Made by a program: the position numbers and the translations under genes. 10,327 nt of DNA from Rickettsiales bacterium (GTDB lineage: Bacteria > Pseudomonadota > Alphaproteobacteria > Rs-D84): assembly GCA_031267375.1 (NCBI GenBank), contig JAIRZE010000046.1, forward strand, positions 1 through 10,327, written 5' to 3'. Below the pieces are notes generated by a model. The model did no database searches and was not told where the DNA came from. It saw nothing but the letters and a program-made list of their open reading frames with translations. Positions 1 to 5,791 of the stretch are shown piece by piece; position 1 is the first letter of the stretch; each line of letters starts with the position of its first letter.

Positions 1-158
1 TTCAGCAATTGCTCGCAATATGCCTTTAATTTCATACCGGTTTCATCCGCGGCGACCGAATCGGCCAGCGGCAAAGTCCCGGATTCCATTTTTTTCACCA
101 GGTCCTGCAATTGTTTGTACGCTTCTTCAAATGACAGTTTGACAGTTTCTTTTTCCAT
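1..158 (-). CDS. xseB: Exodeoxyribonuclease VII small subunit (partial, 3' end outside window)
   Basis: This is the first 52 codons of the small subunit of exonuclease VII, the cytoplasmic nuclease that degrades single-stranded DNA together with the large subunit XseA. The visible protein begins MEKETVKLSFEEAYKQLQDL and continues with VKKMESGTLPLADSV and a helix ending YCEQLL. This is the family pattern of SFEEA, then an L-x-x-[IL]V-x-x-[LM]E-x-G-x-L-P-L stretch, then a second helix with C-E-x-L. XseB is usually only 60-80 residues, so most of the gene is present. The start ATG (158-156) has an AAGG ribosome-binding site about eight bases upstream. The gene begins 20 bases after the mreB stop on the same strand and is probably cotranscribed with it. 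Functionally it is unrelated to mreB. Confidence 0.86.
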   Translation of the reverse strand, partial: MEKETVKLSFEEAYKQLQDLVKKMESGTLPLADSVAADETGMKLKAYCEQLL

Positions 159-178
159 AATAAAAACCTTGTAAACAA

Positions 179-1228
179 TTAATACATAGTCTGCAAAATA
201 TGCTTTGACTTGTCCAAATCGGTCAGCATTTTGCCGGATCCGCGCGCCACGCAGGTCAGCGGATCATCAACCAAGAATACCGGCAGGCCCGTGGCGCTGC
301 GAATCGCGACATCCAAATCACGCAGCAATGCGCCGCCGCCCGTCATAGCAATTCCAAAATCCACAATATCCGCGGACAATTCCGGCGGAGTATTTTCCAG
401 CGCCAAGCGCACCGTATCCACGATTTTATTGACCGTGCCCTGCAAGGCGGATGCAACCTGGGATTCCGTAATCACAACTTCGCGCGGGACGCCGGACAGC
501 ATATCGCGGCCCTTTATCTTCATAGACGCTTCGTTGGTTTTATCTTTTGGTATCAGCGCGCGTCCGATTTTTTTCTTTATTTCTTCCGCCGTGTTTTCCC
601 CGATCCAAAGATTTTTATTCTTTCGCACAAAATCAATAATATCCAAATCCATCTGGTCGCCCGCTGTGCGGACCGCGTTTGAATAAACTATGCCGCCCAG
701 GGACATAACCGCAACCTCGGTCGTGCCGCCGCCGATGTCCAGAACCATAGAACCGATCGGCTTGTCAATCGGCAGGCCCGCGCCGATCGCCGCCGCGGTT
801 GATTCTTCTACAATATAAACGCGGCGCGCGCCGGCTGCGTCGGCGGCTTCTTGAATAGCGCGGCGCTCTACCTGGGTCGCGCAGGACGGCACGCAGATGA
901 TAATCAGCGGCGCGGTCAGCATTGTGCGCTTGTGAACTTTGCGGATAAAGTACTTTATCATCTCTTCTGCAATTTCAAAGTCCGCGATTACGCCGTCGCG
1001 CAGCGGGCGAACGGCATTGATAGTTCCGGGTGTGCGTCCGAACATCTGCTTTGCCTCTGCCCCGACGGCCAGAACTTCCTTTCGTCCGATCAGGCGGTTT
1101 TCCGCGACTGCGACGACCGAAGGCTCGTTCAAAACGACGCCGCGTCCCTTTACATAAATCAGAGTATTTGCGGTTCCCAAATCAATGGCCATATCCGCGC
1201 TGAAAAATTTTAACAGCCAATTATACAT
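179..1228 (-). CDS. mreB: Rod shape-determining protein MreB (bacterial actin)
   Basis: MreB polymerises on the inner face of the cytoplasmic membrane and positions the elongasome that builds the lateral cell wall. The protein has 349 residues, normal for the family. Residues 1-12 (MYNWLLKFFSAD) look like the amphipathic membrane-binding helix. The actin-fold phosphate-1 motif AIDLGTANT is at about 14-22, phosphate-2 LDIGGGTTEVAV at about 163-174, the EEST turn at about 141-144, and a TGGGALL adenosine motif lies near the C terminus. The start at 1228 is supported by AAGGGG (complement of 1235-1240) and by the expected N terminus. mreC, mreD and the penicillin-binding protein genes often found next are not downstream; xseB follows instead. 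The cell is therefore probably rod-shaped or elongating. Confidence 0.97.
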   Translation of the reverse strand: MYNWLLKFFSADMAIDLGTANTLIYVKGRGVVLNEPSVVAVAENRLIGRKEVLAVGAEAKQMFGRTPGTINAVRPLRDGVIADFEIAEEMIKYFIRKVHKRTMLTAPLIIICVPSCATQVERRAIQEAADAAGARRVYIVEESTAAAIGAGLPIDKPIGSMVLDIGGGTTEVAVMSLGGIVYSNAVRTAGDQMDLDIIDFVRKNKNLWIGENTAEEIKKKIGRALIPKDKTNEASMKIKGRDMLSGVPREVVITESQVASALQGTVNKIVDTVRLALENTPPELSADIVDFGIAMTGGGALLRDLDVAIRSATGLPVFLVDDPLTCVARGSGKMLTDLDKSKHILQTMY

Positions 1229-1257
1229 ATTTATCCCCTTCCATAATCATTTCCGGC

Positions 1258-1286
1258 AGTATAAAACCTTAATTTGCAAAAATCAA
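1258..1286 (-). promoter_or_regulatory. sigma70-like promoter for mreB-xseB
   Basis: On the minus strand TTGATT (1286-1281) is followed after 17 bases by TATACT (1263-1258). This would start transcription near 1251 and leave a leader of about 22 bases that contains the AAGGGG ribosome-binding site. The -35 hexamer falls inside the spacer of the oppositely directed rnpA promoter. Called from the sequence pattern only. Confidence 0.6.
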
Positions 1287-1301
1287 TTAGATAGTTATAA
1301 T
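1274..1301 (+). promoter_or_regulatory. sigma70-like promoter for rnpA-yidD
   Basis: TTGCAA (1274-1279), a 16-base spacer and a consensus TATAAT (1296-1301) lie just before rnpA. The expected start point, about seven bases after the -10, falls at about 1308, next to the rnpA ATG at 1309. The transcript would be nearly leaderless, and the AAAGG at 1302-1306 would not be in the mRNA. If a different start point is used, AAAGG could serve as a ribosome-binding site. Confidence 0.5.
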
Positions 1302-1308
1302 AAAGGCT

Positions 1309-1641
1309 ATGAGAAACACTATAAAAAAGCATTCTGATTTTATTATGGCGGAAGACGATCCGGTTTTCCGCTGTCCCTGGTTTATCGCCCGCGCCCGCAA
1401 AACCAAATTTTCCGGCGACGCACGGTTTGGCCTGACGGCGACAAAGCGGACTTTTAAGCACGCGGTGGACAGGAACCGCGCGAAACGGCTGCTGCGCGCC
1501 TGGCTGCGCGCGAACGAAGCGCGATTGAATCCGGAATTGGACTATGTTTTCATAGCGCGCGCGCCGATTTTGGAAACGGATCTGAAAACTGGCAAGAATG
1601 TTATGAAAACAGCGTTGAAAAAATTAGCAATGAGCAATTAG
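1309..1641 (+). CDS. rnpA: Ribonuclease P protein component
   Basis: RnpA is the small basic protein that binds the catalytic RNA of RNase P and helps it cut the 5' leader from precursor tRNAs. The protein has 110 residues, typical for the family. The N-terminal IKKHSDFI matches the alphaproteobacterial L-K-x-R-S-D-F-L start region, which supports the ATG at 1309 rather than the internal Met13. The central strand FGLTATKR at about 40-47 and the signature RNRAKRLLR at 55-63 are clear. The last codons (AMSN and the TAG stop) fall in the left arm of the heptamer hairpin 1624-1691, so the native C terminus has probably been replaced or extended by that repeat. yidD starts three bases after the stop. 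The usual upstream neighbour rpmH is absent; mreB is divergent there instead. Confidence 0.95.
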   Translation: MRNTIKKHSDFIMAEDDPVFRCPWFIARARKTKFSGDARFGLTATKRTFKHAVDRNRAKRLLRAWLRANEARLNPELDYVFIARAPILETDLKTGKNVMKTALKKLAMSN

Positions 1642-1691
1642 CAATGAGCAATTTGAAAGATAAATGCTCATTGCTAATTGCTAATTGCGCA
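1624..1691. repeat. Hairpin element with heptamer-repeat arms, type NNAGCAA
   Basis: The left arm at 1624-1651 is four heptamers (TTAGCAA, TGAGCAA, TTAGCAA, TGAGCAA). A 12-base loop (1652-1663) follows. The right arm at 1664-1691 is four complementary heptamers (ATGCTCA, TTGCTAA, TTGCTAA, TTGCGCA). Units pair in register with zero to two mismatches each. The element contains the rnpA stop codon and the yidD start codon and encodes the last residues of RnpA and about the first 16 of YidD. Confidence 0.9.
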
Positions 1692-1892
1692 TTGTTATTA
1701 ATAAAATTCTATCAGTCTTTTATTTCGCCGGCATTCGGCGGGCGGGCCACCTGCCGGTTTGTGCCAAGTTGCAGCGAATACGCAAAGCAGGCGATAGAGA
1801 AATACGGTGCTTTTCGCGGGACTTGGCTGGCTATGAAACGAATCGGCCGCTGCCGCCCCGGCGGCGGCTTTGGGTATGACCCGGTTGGGTAA
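1644..1892 (+). CDS. yidD: Membrane protein insertion efficiency factor YidD
   Basis: YidD is a small membrane-associated protein that assists YidC/Sec-dependent insertion of inner-membrane proteins. The protein has 82 residues, within the usual 70-90. The core signature is complete: LLIKFYQSFISP at about 18-29, CRFVPSCSEYA at 37-47, the helix AIEKYGAFRGTWLAMKRI, and C-RPGGGFGYDP near the end. The conserved cysteines C37 and C43 are present. The ATG at 1644 has no obvious ribosome-binding site but lies three bases after the rnpA stop, which suggests translational coupling. Residues 1-16, including the hydrophobic SLLIANCALL, come largely from a heptamer hairpin element, so the N-terminal hydrophobic helix appears to be built partly from repeat DNA. 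yidC, which commonly follows, is absent. Confidence 0.93.
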   Translation: MSNLKDKCSLLIANCALLLIKFYQSFISPAFGGRATCRFVPSCSEYAKQAIEKYGAFRGTWLAMKRIGRCRPGGGFGYDPVG

Positions 1893-1979
1893 AGGACAAA
1901 TGGGCAGATGGACAAATGGATATATGCACCTTCTGAGGCTGTCCTTATTGCCCTTTTGTCCTTTTGTCCATCTGTCCTT
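1892..1979. repeat. Hairpin element with octamer-repeat arms, type NNGGACAN (before accB)
   Basis: In the 148-bp gap between yidD and accB, octamers such as AAGGACAA, ATGGGCAG, ATGGACAA and ATGGATAT run from 1892. Five complementary octamers at 1940-1979 (TGTCCTTA, TTGCCCTT, TTGTCCTT, TTGTCCAT, CTGTCCTT) form the other arm. The arms are symmetric about 1935-1936. The element begins at the yidD stop codon and ends three bases before the -35 hexamer of accB. It could act as a transcription terminator for rnpA-yidD, but it lacks a strong U-tract. Confidence 0.85.
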
Positions 1980-1982
1980 TTC

Positions 1983-2010
1983 TTGACATACGCCTTGGTT
2001 GTGGTAAAAT
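1983..2010 (+). promoter_or_regulatory. sigma70-like promoter for accBC
   Basis: A perfect TTGACA (1983-1988), a 16-base spacer and TAAAAT (2005-2010) precede accB. Transcription would start near 2017. The leader of about 24 bases carries AAAGGAAG at 2029-2036, a strong ribosome-binding site correctly spaced from the ATG at 2041. Confidence 0.7.
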
Positions 2011-2040
2011 ACGCCCTGCACTTAAAATAAAGGAAGCAAA

Positions 2041-2511
2041 ATGTCATTTCGTTCAAATGTTGAATCTATGTCCAAAATTATGGACGATATGGGTTTGACG
2101 GAACTGGACCTGGAACGCCAGTTTTTATTCGGCGTTTACCGCAAGCATATTCACCTTTCTAAAATTGCGGCCGTGCCGCAATTTCAAGGCATAAGTCAAA
2201 AGGCAGAAGGCACAAGTAATACGCCAGCTGCCAATCATTCAAACCAGGACCTGCCTTCTGCCATTTGCACTATGCCTTCCAACACCTTGAATTCCCCGAT
2301 GGTGGGCGTTGCGTATCTGGCGCCGGAACCGGGCGCAAAGCCATTCACCAGCGTCGGCGCAAAGGTAAAGGCCGGCGACACCGTCGCTTTGATAGAGGCT
2401 ATGAAGACATTTAACCCCGTAAAAGCCGAATCTGACGGAATTGTGAAAGAAATTCTGATTGCCGACGGCGCCGCCGTTGAATTTGACCAGCCTATTATGG
2501 TGATAGAATAA
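2041..2511 (+). CDS. accB: Acetyl-CoA carboxylase biotin carboxyl carrier protein
   Basis: AccB carries biotin between the biotin carboxylase (AccC) and carboxyltransferase subunits in the first committed step of fatty-acid synthesis. The protein has 156 residues, normal for the family. The N-terminal region (MSKIMDDMGLTELDLER at about 10-26) corresponds to the conserved helix of alphaproteobacterial AccB. The C-terminal biotinyl domain runs from about residue 84, with SPMVGVAYLAPEPGAKPF, then IEAMKTFNPVKA, where K122 is the expected biotinylated lysine (family motif E-A-M-K). The linker at about residues 49-80 is encoded by a heptamer hairpin element (2186-2278) of 93 bp, an exact multiple of three, so it leaves the frame open. 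Linkers here are normally Pro/Ala-rich and tolerate change. accC follows 91 bases later. Confidence 0.96.
   Translation: MSFRSNVESMSKIMDDMGLTELDLERQFLFGVYRKHIHLSKIAAVPQFQGISQKAEGTSNTPAANHSNQDLPSAICTMPSNTLNSPMVGVAYLAPEPGAKPFTSVGAKVKAGDTVALIEAMKTFNPVKAESDGIVKEILIADGAAVEFDQPIMVIE
2186..2278. repeat. Hairpin element with heptamer-repeat arms, type AAGGCAN, inside accB
   Basis: Four heptamers at 2186-2213 (AAGGCAT, AAGTCAA, AAGGCAG, AAGGCAC) and four complementary heptamers at 2251-2278 (CTGCCTT, CTGCCAT, TTGCACT, ATGCCTT) are exactly symmetric around 2232, separated by a 37-base loop. The outermost units pair perfectly. The whole element is 93 bp, in frame within the accB linker. Confidence 0.85.
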
Positions 2512-2518
2512 CAGAGGG

Positions 2519-2590
2519 AAAGGACAAAAGGACATTTGGACAAATGGACATAAATGATTGTCCTTTTGACCTTTTGTCCATCTGTCCTTT
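2519..2590. repeat. Hairpin element with octamer-repeat arms, type NNGGACAN (between accB and accC)
   Basis: The left arm at 2520-2551 is AAGGACAA, AAGGACAT, TTGGACAA, ATGGACAT. The loop is 6 bases. The right arm at 2558-2589 is TTGTCCTT, TTGACCTT, TTGTCCAT, CTGTCCTT. Outer bases 2519 and 2590 also pair. The right arm runs into a T-rich stretch (2587-2597), so in RNA it resembles a long intrinsic terminator or attenuator 12 bases before the accC start. Confidence 0.9.
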
Positions 2591-2602
2591 TATTTTTATA
2601 AA

Positions 2603-3952
2603 ATGCCAAACATAAAAAAAGTCCTGATAGCTAATCGCGGCGAAATCGCTTTGCGGATTATTCGCGCCTGCCGCGATATGGGAATTCGCACGGTCGCCGT
2701 GTATTCCACTATTGACAAGGACGCCCTGCATACCAGTCTGGCCGACGAATCGGTCTGCATAGGGCCTGGGCCGGCAAAAGATTCTTACCTTAACGAATCG
2801 GCGATACTTACCGCCGCTTTGCTGACCAACGCGGACGCCATTCATCCCGGATACGGTTTTTTGTCAGAACGGGCGGACTTTGTTGAAAAGGTGGAGCAAC
2901 ACGGCCTGATCTGGGTTGGCCCGACCGCCGCTATGATTACCAGAATGGGCGACAAGGTTAATGCAAAGCGCACTGCGATTGAATGCGGCCTGCCCGTCGT
3001 GCCGGGCAGCGACGGCGCGGTGGAATCTTTGGAATCGGCTTTGACCTGGGCCGGAAAAATCGGATATCCTGTTATGTTAAAGGCGTCCGCGGGCGGCGGC
3101 GGCAAGGGTATGCGACCGGTTATGTCGGCGGAAGAAATGCCGGAAGCCTTTCAGATGACAAAGAACGAGGCGCGCAGCGGCTTTGGCGACGACACTCTTT
3201 ATATGGAAAAATTATTGCTGCACCCGCGACATATTGAATTCCAAGTCTTGGGCGACCAGCACGGAAATGCAGTTATTTTCGGAGAGCGGGATTGTTCATT
3301 GCAGCGCAAGAATCAGAAAGTTATGGAAGAGTGCCCGGCGGCGGCCCTGACCCAGAAACAGCGCGACGATATGATAGAGGTATGCAAGGCCGCGATGAAA
3401 AAGCTGGGCTATACGAATGCCGGAACTTTGGAATTTATGTTTGAAGACGGCAAATTTTATTTCTTGGAAATGAACACCAGATTGCAGGTAGAGCATCCCG
3501 TGACGGAAATGGTTTACGGCGTGGACCTGGTGCGGGAACAGATCCGCATCGCGGCCGGCGAAGAACTGGGGTATTCCCAGGCGAACATAGTTCCGAACGG
3601 CCACGCGATAGAGTTCAGAATAAACGCCGAAGACCCGGAAACTTTCGTTCCGAATCCTGGAACTATCACGCAATACGCGCCTCCGGGGGGATTGGGGGTC
3701 AGAATAGACAGCGCGGTGTATCCGGGGTACAAGATACCGCCGACTTATGATTCATTGATTGCGAAATTGATAGTTTACGCGCCGAATCGCCCGGCGTGCA
3801 TAATGCGCGCGCAAAGGGCCTTGGACGAATTTGTGATAGAAGGGGTAAAAACGACGATACCGCTGCAACAGCGCCTTTTGAAAGCAAAGGATGTAAAGCA
3901 ATTGAACACTGACAATCACTGGCTGGAACATTTCCTGGCAGAGAATAAATAA
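2603..3952 (+). CDS. accC: Acetyl-CoA carboxylase, biotin carboxylase subunit
   Basis: AccC uses ATP and bicarbonate to carboxylate the biotin on AccB, supplying the carboxyl group for malonyl-CoA. The protein has 449 residues, the standard length. The N-terminal biotin-carboxylase domain begins KKVLIANRGEIALRIIRACR at 5-24, and HPGYGFLSE is at about 81-89. The ATP-grasp domain carries the glycine-rich loop AGGGGKGM at about 163-170, followed by FGERDCSLQRKNQKV at 226-240. The catalytic segment EMNTRLQVEHPVTE is at about 289-302 and contains the E, N and R residues of the family active site. The C-terminal domain includes EFRINAEDP. No ribosome-binding site is visible before the ATG: the upstream bases are the T-rich tail of the octamer hairpin 2519-2590. 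The gene ends at a hairpin shared with sspB. Confidence 0.97.
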   Translation: MPNIKKVLIANRGEIALRIIRACRDMGIRTVAVYSTIDKDALHTSLADESVCIGPGPAKDSYLNESAILTAALLTNADAIHPGYGFLSERADFVEKVEQHGLIWVGPTAAMITRMGDKVNAKRTAIECGLPVVPGSDGAVESLESALTWAGKIGYPVMLKASAGGGGKGMRPVMSAEEMPEAFQMTKNEARSGFGDDTLYMEKLLLHPRHIEFQVLGDQHGNAVIFGERDCSLQRKNQKVMEECPAAALTQKQRDDMIEVCKAAMKKLGYTNAGTLEFMFEDGKFYFLEMNTRLQVEHPVTEMVYGVDLVREQIRIAAGEELGYSQANIVPNGHAIEFRINAEDPETFVPNPGTITQYAPPGGLGVRIDSAVYPGYKIPPTYDSLIAKLIVYAPNRPACIMRAQRALDEFVIEGVKTTIPLQQRLLKAKDVKQLNTDNHWLEHFLAENK

Positions 3953-3976
3953 AAAATCCGGCAAAACCGAATTTTT
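3952..3976. terminator. Bidirectional terminator-like hairpin between accC and sspB
   Basis: AAAAATCCGG (3952-3961) and CCGAATTTTT (3967-3976) form a 10-bp stem with one mismatch around the loop CAAAA. There is an A-tract on one side and a T-tract on the other, so it can work in both directions. It overlaps the last base of the accC stop and two bases of the sspB stop, serving two convergent genes in very little space. Confidence 0.7.
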
Positions 3977-4445
3977 ACTTATTCATTTTCTTTCTGAATT
4001 CGTCCAGGCTGACCACGCGCTTGTCATCGGGAACAACGCCCGCGGGCGCCGCGTCCAGCGGCAACTCTATGTCATTGCCTGCATTGCGAATCGCGACAGG
4101 ATTAAACGGCAGAAGGAAATCTTGGGACGGATCCTTGAATTCCACCAAAGCCGAAAACGGAACGCGGATAAAAAACGGACGGCCGTCAAAAGTCAACTGC
4201 ACCCCGAACTCATTTTCCGAAACATTCAGATTATTATACGAATACTGCAAGACAATCGTCATAACATCCGGATAGCGCATACGCAGAAAATCTGGCAATA
4301 CTACGCCGGGATCGCGCGTTCTGAAAGTTATGAAAAAACACCCGTCGTCGCCCAGGCCGTTGAATTGCGCAAAAATCAGGGCGTCTTTCACAATGGACTT
4401 CAAAGCCCGGTCCAACATATCGGAATAGTTCAGTTTCTTTGTCAT
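3975..4445 (-). CDS. sspB: ClpXP adaptor SspB, alphaproteobacterial type
   Basis: SspB tethers ssrA-tagged and other substrates to the ClpXP protease and speeds their degradation. The protein has 156 residues. The fold's diagnostic stretch is present: CFFITFRTRDPGVVLPDFLR at 36-55, RYPDVMTIVLQ at 57-67 (family pattern YPxxMTIVLQ), the strand GVQLTFDGRPFFIRVPFSAL at 81-100, and FKDPSQDFLLPF at 103-114. An acidic, Pro/Ala-containing linker leads to RVVSLDEFRKKM at 143-154, which matches the C-terminal ClpX-binding (XB) tail of SspB. The length and MTIVLQ motif resemble the alphaproteobacterial form rather than the enterobacterial one. The start codon overlaps the recF stop (ATGA at 4445-4442), so the two are translationally coupled. 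Confidence 0.93.
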   Translation of the reverse strand: MTKKLNYSDMLDRALKSIVKDALIFAQFNGLGDDGCFFITFRTRDPGVVLPDFLRMRYPDVMTIVLQYSYNNLNVSENEFGVQLTFDGRPFFIRVPFSALVEFKDPSQDFLLPFNPVAIRNAGNDIELPLDAAPAGVVPDDKRVVSLDEFRKKMNK

Positions 4446-5479
4446 AATTCCAACCTTACAAAAACGGCATTGTCAATGCCAGCGAAATTTTCGGCATCTA
4501 TGCCGGTAGCAAAAACCTGGGCGTCCGTTGCCGCCAATTCATCAAAAAATTTCTGGCGGGCGACTGCGTCCAGATGTGCGTCAGCCTCGTCTATCAAAAC
4601 TATCGCAGACTTTCCAGCGCGGGCGCGGATCAATTTCGCGTGCGCCAGAATCAGCTTTAATAAAACAGACTTCTGCTGGCCTGTGGATAAAAACGACGCC
4701 GGCAGATTATGAACTTGTGAAAATACCGCAAAGTCAGATTTATGCGCGCCAGCTATATTCATTTTATCCGCGATCAATTCGCGATTCGCGGCCAGGTAAT
4801 TCGCGTATTCGCGCTCTATATCCGCGGCCGGCGTCTGCATTTCTTCCAGCATTCCGTTGACGCTTATCGCGGCGTCTTCCAAGAAATAATTTATTTCCGC
4901 CGCATAGCGGACGCGCGCGCAGGCGACAGCAACGGCGGTTCCTGCTATCTGGGATTCAATGGGGGCCAGCCAAGCATCCGCGGCGCCATTTTTTAATGCA
5001 AACGCCCGTTCGGATAAAAGCTTGGAAAGCCGGGCCACGCGGCCGGAATGAGCGGGATCAAACCCGGCGACCAGCCGGTCAAAGAAATTGCGGCGATCGC
5101 TGGTAGAGTCCACAAATAATCTGTCTTCGCGCGGGGTCAGCCATACTATCCGCAGATGCGCGGCCAGTTCCGACAGGGGCGCGGAATCGCCGGCGATGCG
5201 GGCGCGGCGGTTTGCGTCGCCGGAATTCCAGGATACGGAAATTTCAGTATCGTCAGTCAGTGCTGCAAAAACTGAAAAACCAGAGCTGCCAAAGCGCGCC
5301 ATATCGCAAATGGGTGCGCCGCGAAAACCCGAATTGCCGCCCAGCATAGACAAAGCCTCTAACACGGCGGTCTTTCCGCTGCCATTGGGACCCGTTATGG
5401 CGATATTCCGGCAGCCATTCGTATTAATGCGAAAGTGTTCGTGGTTGCGGAAATCGGTAAGAGTCAGGGAGTTTATCAT
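4442..5479 (-). CDS. recF: DNA replication and repair protein RecF
   Basis: RecF is an SMC-like ATPase that helps load RecA at single-stranded gaps via the RecFOR pathway. From the ATG at 5479 the protein has 345 residues, slightly below the usual 360-370. Walker A GPNGSGKT is at 30-37, the DSTSDRRNFFDRL motif follows the first lobe, the ABC signature STGQQK is at about 265-270, and Walker B IVLIDEADAHLD is at about 293-304. The frame stays open upstream to 5704 through the hairpin cluster and the tRNA gene, but homology begins at MINSLTLTDFRNHE, so 5479 is chosen. No clear ribosome-binding site is seen. The gene is not beside dnaA/dnaN here. It lies downstream of tRNA-Cys and may share its transcript, with sspB as the last gene. 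Confidence 0.93.
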   Translation of the reverse strand: MINSLTLTDFRNHEHFRINTNGCRNIAITGPNGSGKTAVLEALSMLGGNSGFRGAPICDMARFGSSGFSVFAALTDDTEISVSWNSGDANRRARIAGDSAPLSELAAHLRIVWLTPREDRLFVDSTSDRRNFFDRLVAGFDPAHSGRVARLSKLLSERAFALKNGAADAWLAPIESQIAGTAVAVACARVRYAAEINYFLEDAAISVNGMLEEMQTPAADIEREYANYLAANRELIADKMNIAGAHKSDFAVFSQVHNLPASFLSTGQQKSVLLKLILAHAKLIRARAGKSAIVLIDEADAHLDAVARQKFFDELAATDAQVFATGIDAENFAGIDNAVFVRLEL

Positions 5480-5518
5480 TATAGAAACACCGAACGCAAG
5501 AGTGAAAACCCACCCCGT

Positions 5519-5621
5519 CATCGCTTCGCGATGCCACCCCGCCCAGGCGGGGAATTCGCGCTTCGCGCTCTCCAAACAAAACTTCGTTTTGCTTGGCCAT
5601 TCTTTGCTTTGCAAAGAATGG
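5519..5621. repeat. Cluster of five adjacent hairpins between tRNA-Cys and recF
   Basis: Five short inverted repeats are packed in 103 bp: CATCGC-TTC-GCGATG (5519-5533), CCCCGCC-CA-GGCGGGG (5537-5552), GCGC-TTC-GCGC (5558-5568), CAAAAC-TTC-GTTTTG (5577-5591), and an 11-bp stem CCATTCTTTGC-TTT-GCAAAGAATGG (5597-5621). The stems are perfect. The last stem includes the three bases of the tRNA CCA end. On the minus strand three loops read GAA closed by C-G. The mixture of stems and the mosaic order suggest a composite palindromic repeat of the REP/BIME kind; a transcript reading into recF would carry all five. Confidence 0.85.
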
Positions 5622-5692
5622 AGGCCTGGGTCGGAATCGAACCGGCATACAAGGATTTGCAGTCCTCTGCATAACCACTCTGCCACCAGGCC
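5619..5692 (-). tRNA. tRNA-Cys (anticodon GCA)
   Basis: The minus strand folds into a complete cloverleaf. The acceptor arm GGCCTGG pairs perfectly with CCAGGCC. The D arm includes GCAGAGTGGTTATGC. The anticodon stem GAGGA/TCCTT encloses the loop CTGCAAA, giving anticodon GCA for cysteine. The T arm contains GGTTCGAATCC. The discriminator base is T, followed by a genome-encoded CCA (complement of 5621-5619). No intron is present. It has its own promoter, and a hairpin cluster begins within its CCA. Confidence 0.96.
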
Positions 5693-5703
5693 ACTTGTCG
5701 CCA

Positions 5704-5732
5704 ATCATAGGTCATACGGCAATGCTTTTCAA
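5704..5732 (-). promoter_or_regulatory. sigma70-like promoter for tRNA-Cys (and possibly recF-sspB)
   Basis: On the minus strand TTGAAA (5732-5727), a 17-base spacer and TATGAT (5709-5704) lie about 11 bases upstream of the mature tRNA 5' end. Spacing and hexamers are close to consensus. No separate strong promoter is evident directly before recF. Confidence 0.7.
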
Positions 5733-5760
5733 CATAAAATTTTTATAAATTCGCTTTTTA

Positions 5761-5769
5761 TGATATAAT
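5761..5769 (+). promoter_or_regulatory. Extended -10 promoter for the TolC-family gene
   Basis: TGATATAAT (5761-5769) is a TGn extended -10 element with a perfect TATAAT, about 22 bases before the start ATG. The matching -35 region (about 5741-5746) is only AT-rich, which fits an extended -10 promoter. A purine-rich AGAGAG at about 5780-5785 can serve as the ribosome-binding site. Confidence 0.6.
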
Positions 5770-5791
5770 TCCACGATAAGAGAGAATTAAT

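Noticed and set aside
5480..5704. N-terminal extension of RecF through the hairpin cluster and tRNA region
   Set aside because: The extra 75 residues are translated tRNA and repeat sequence; RecF homology starts at the ATG at 5479.
5088..5768. A plus-strand open frame of 226 codons across recF, the hairpin cluster and tRNA-Cys
   Set aside because: It is antisense to recF, runs through a tRNA gene, and has no ribosome-binding site or homology.
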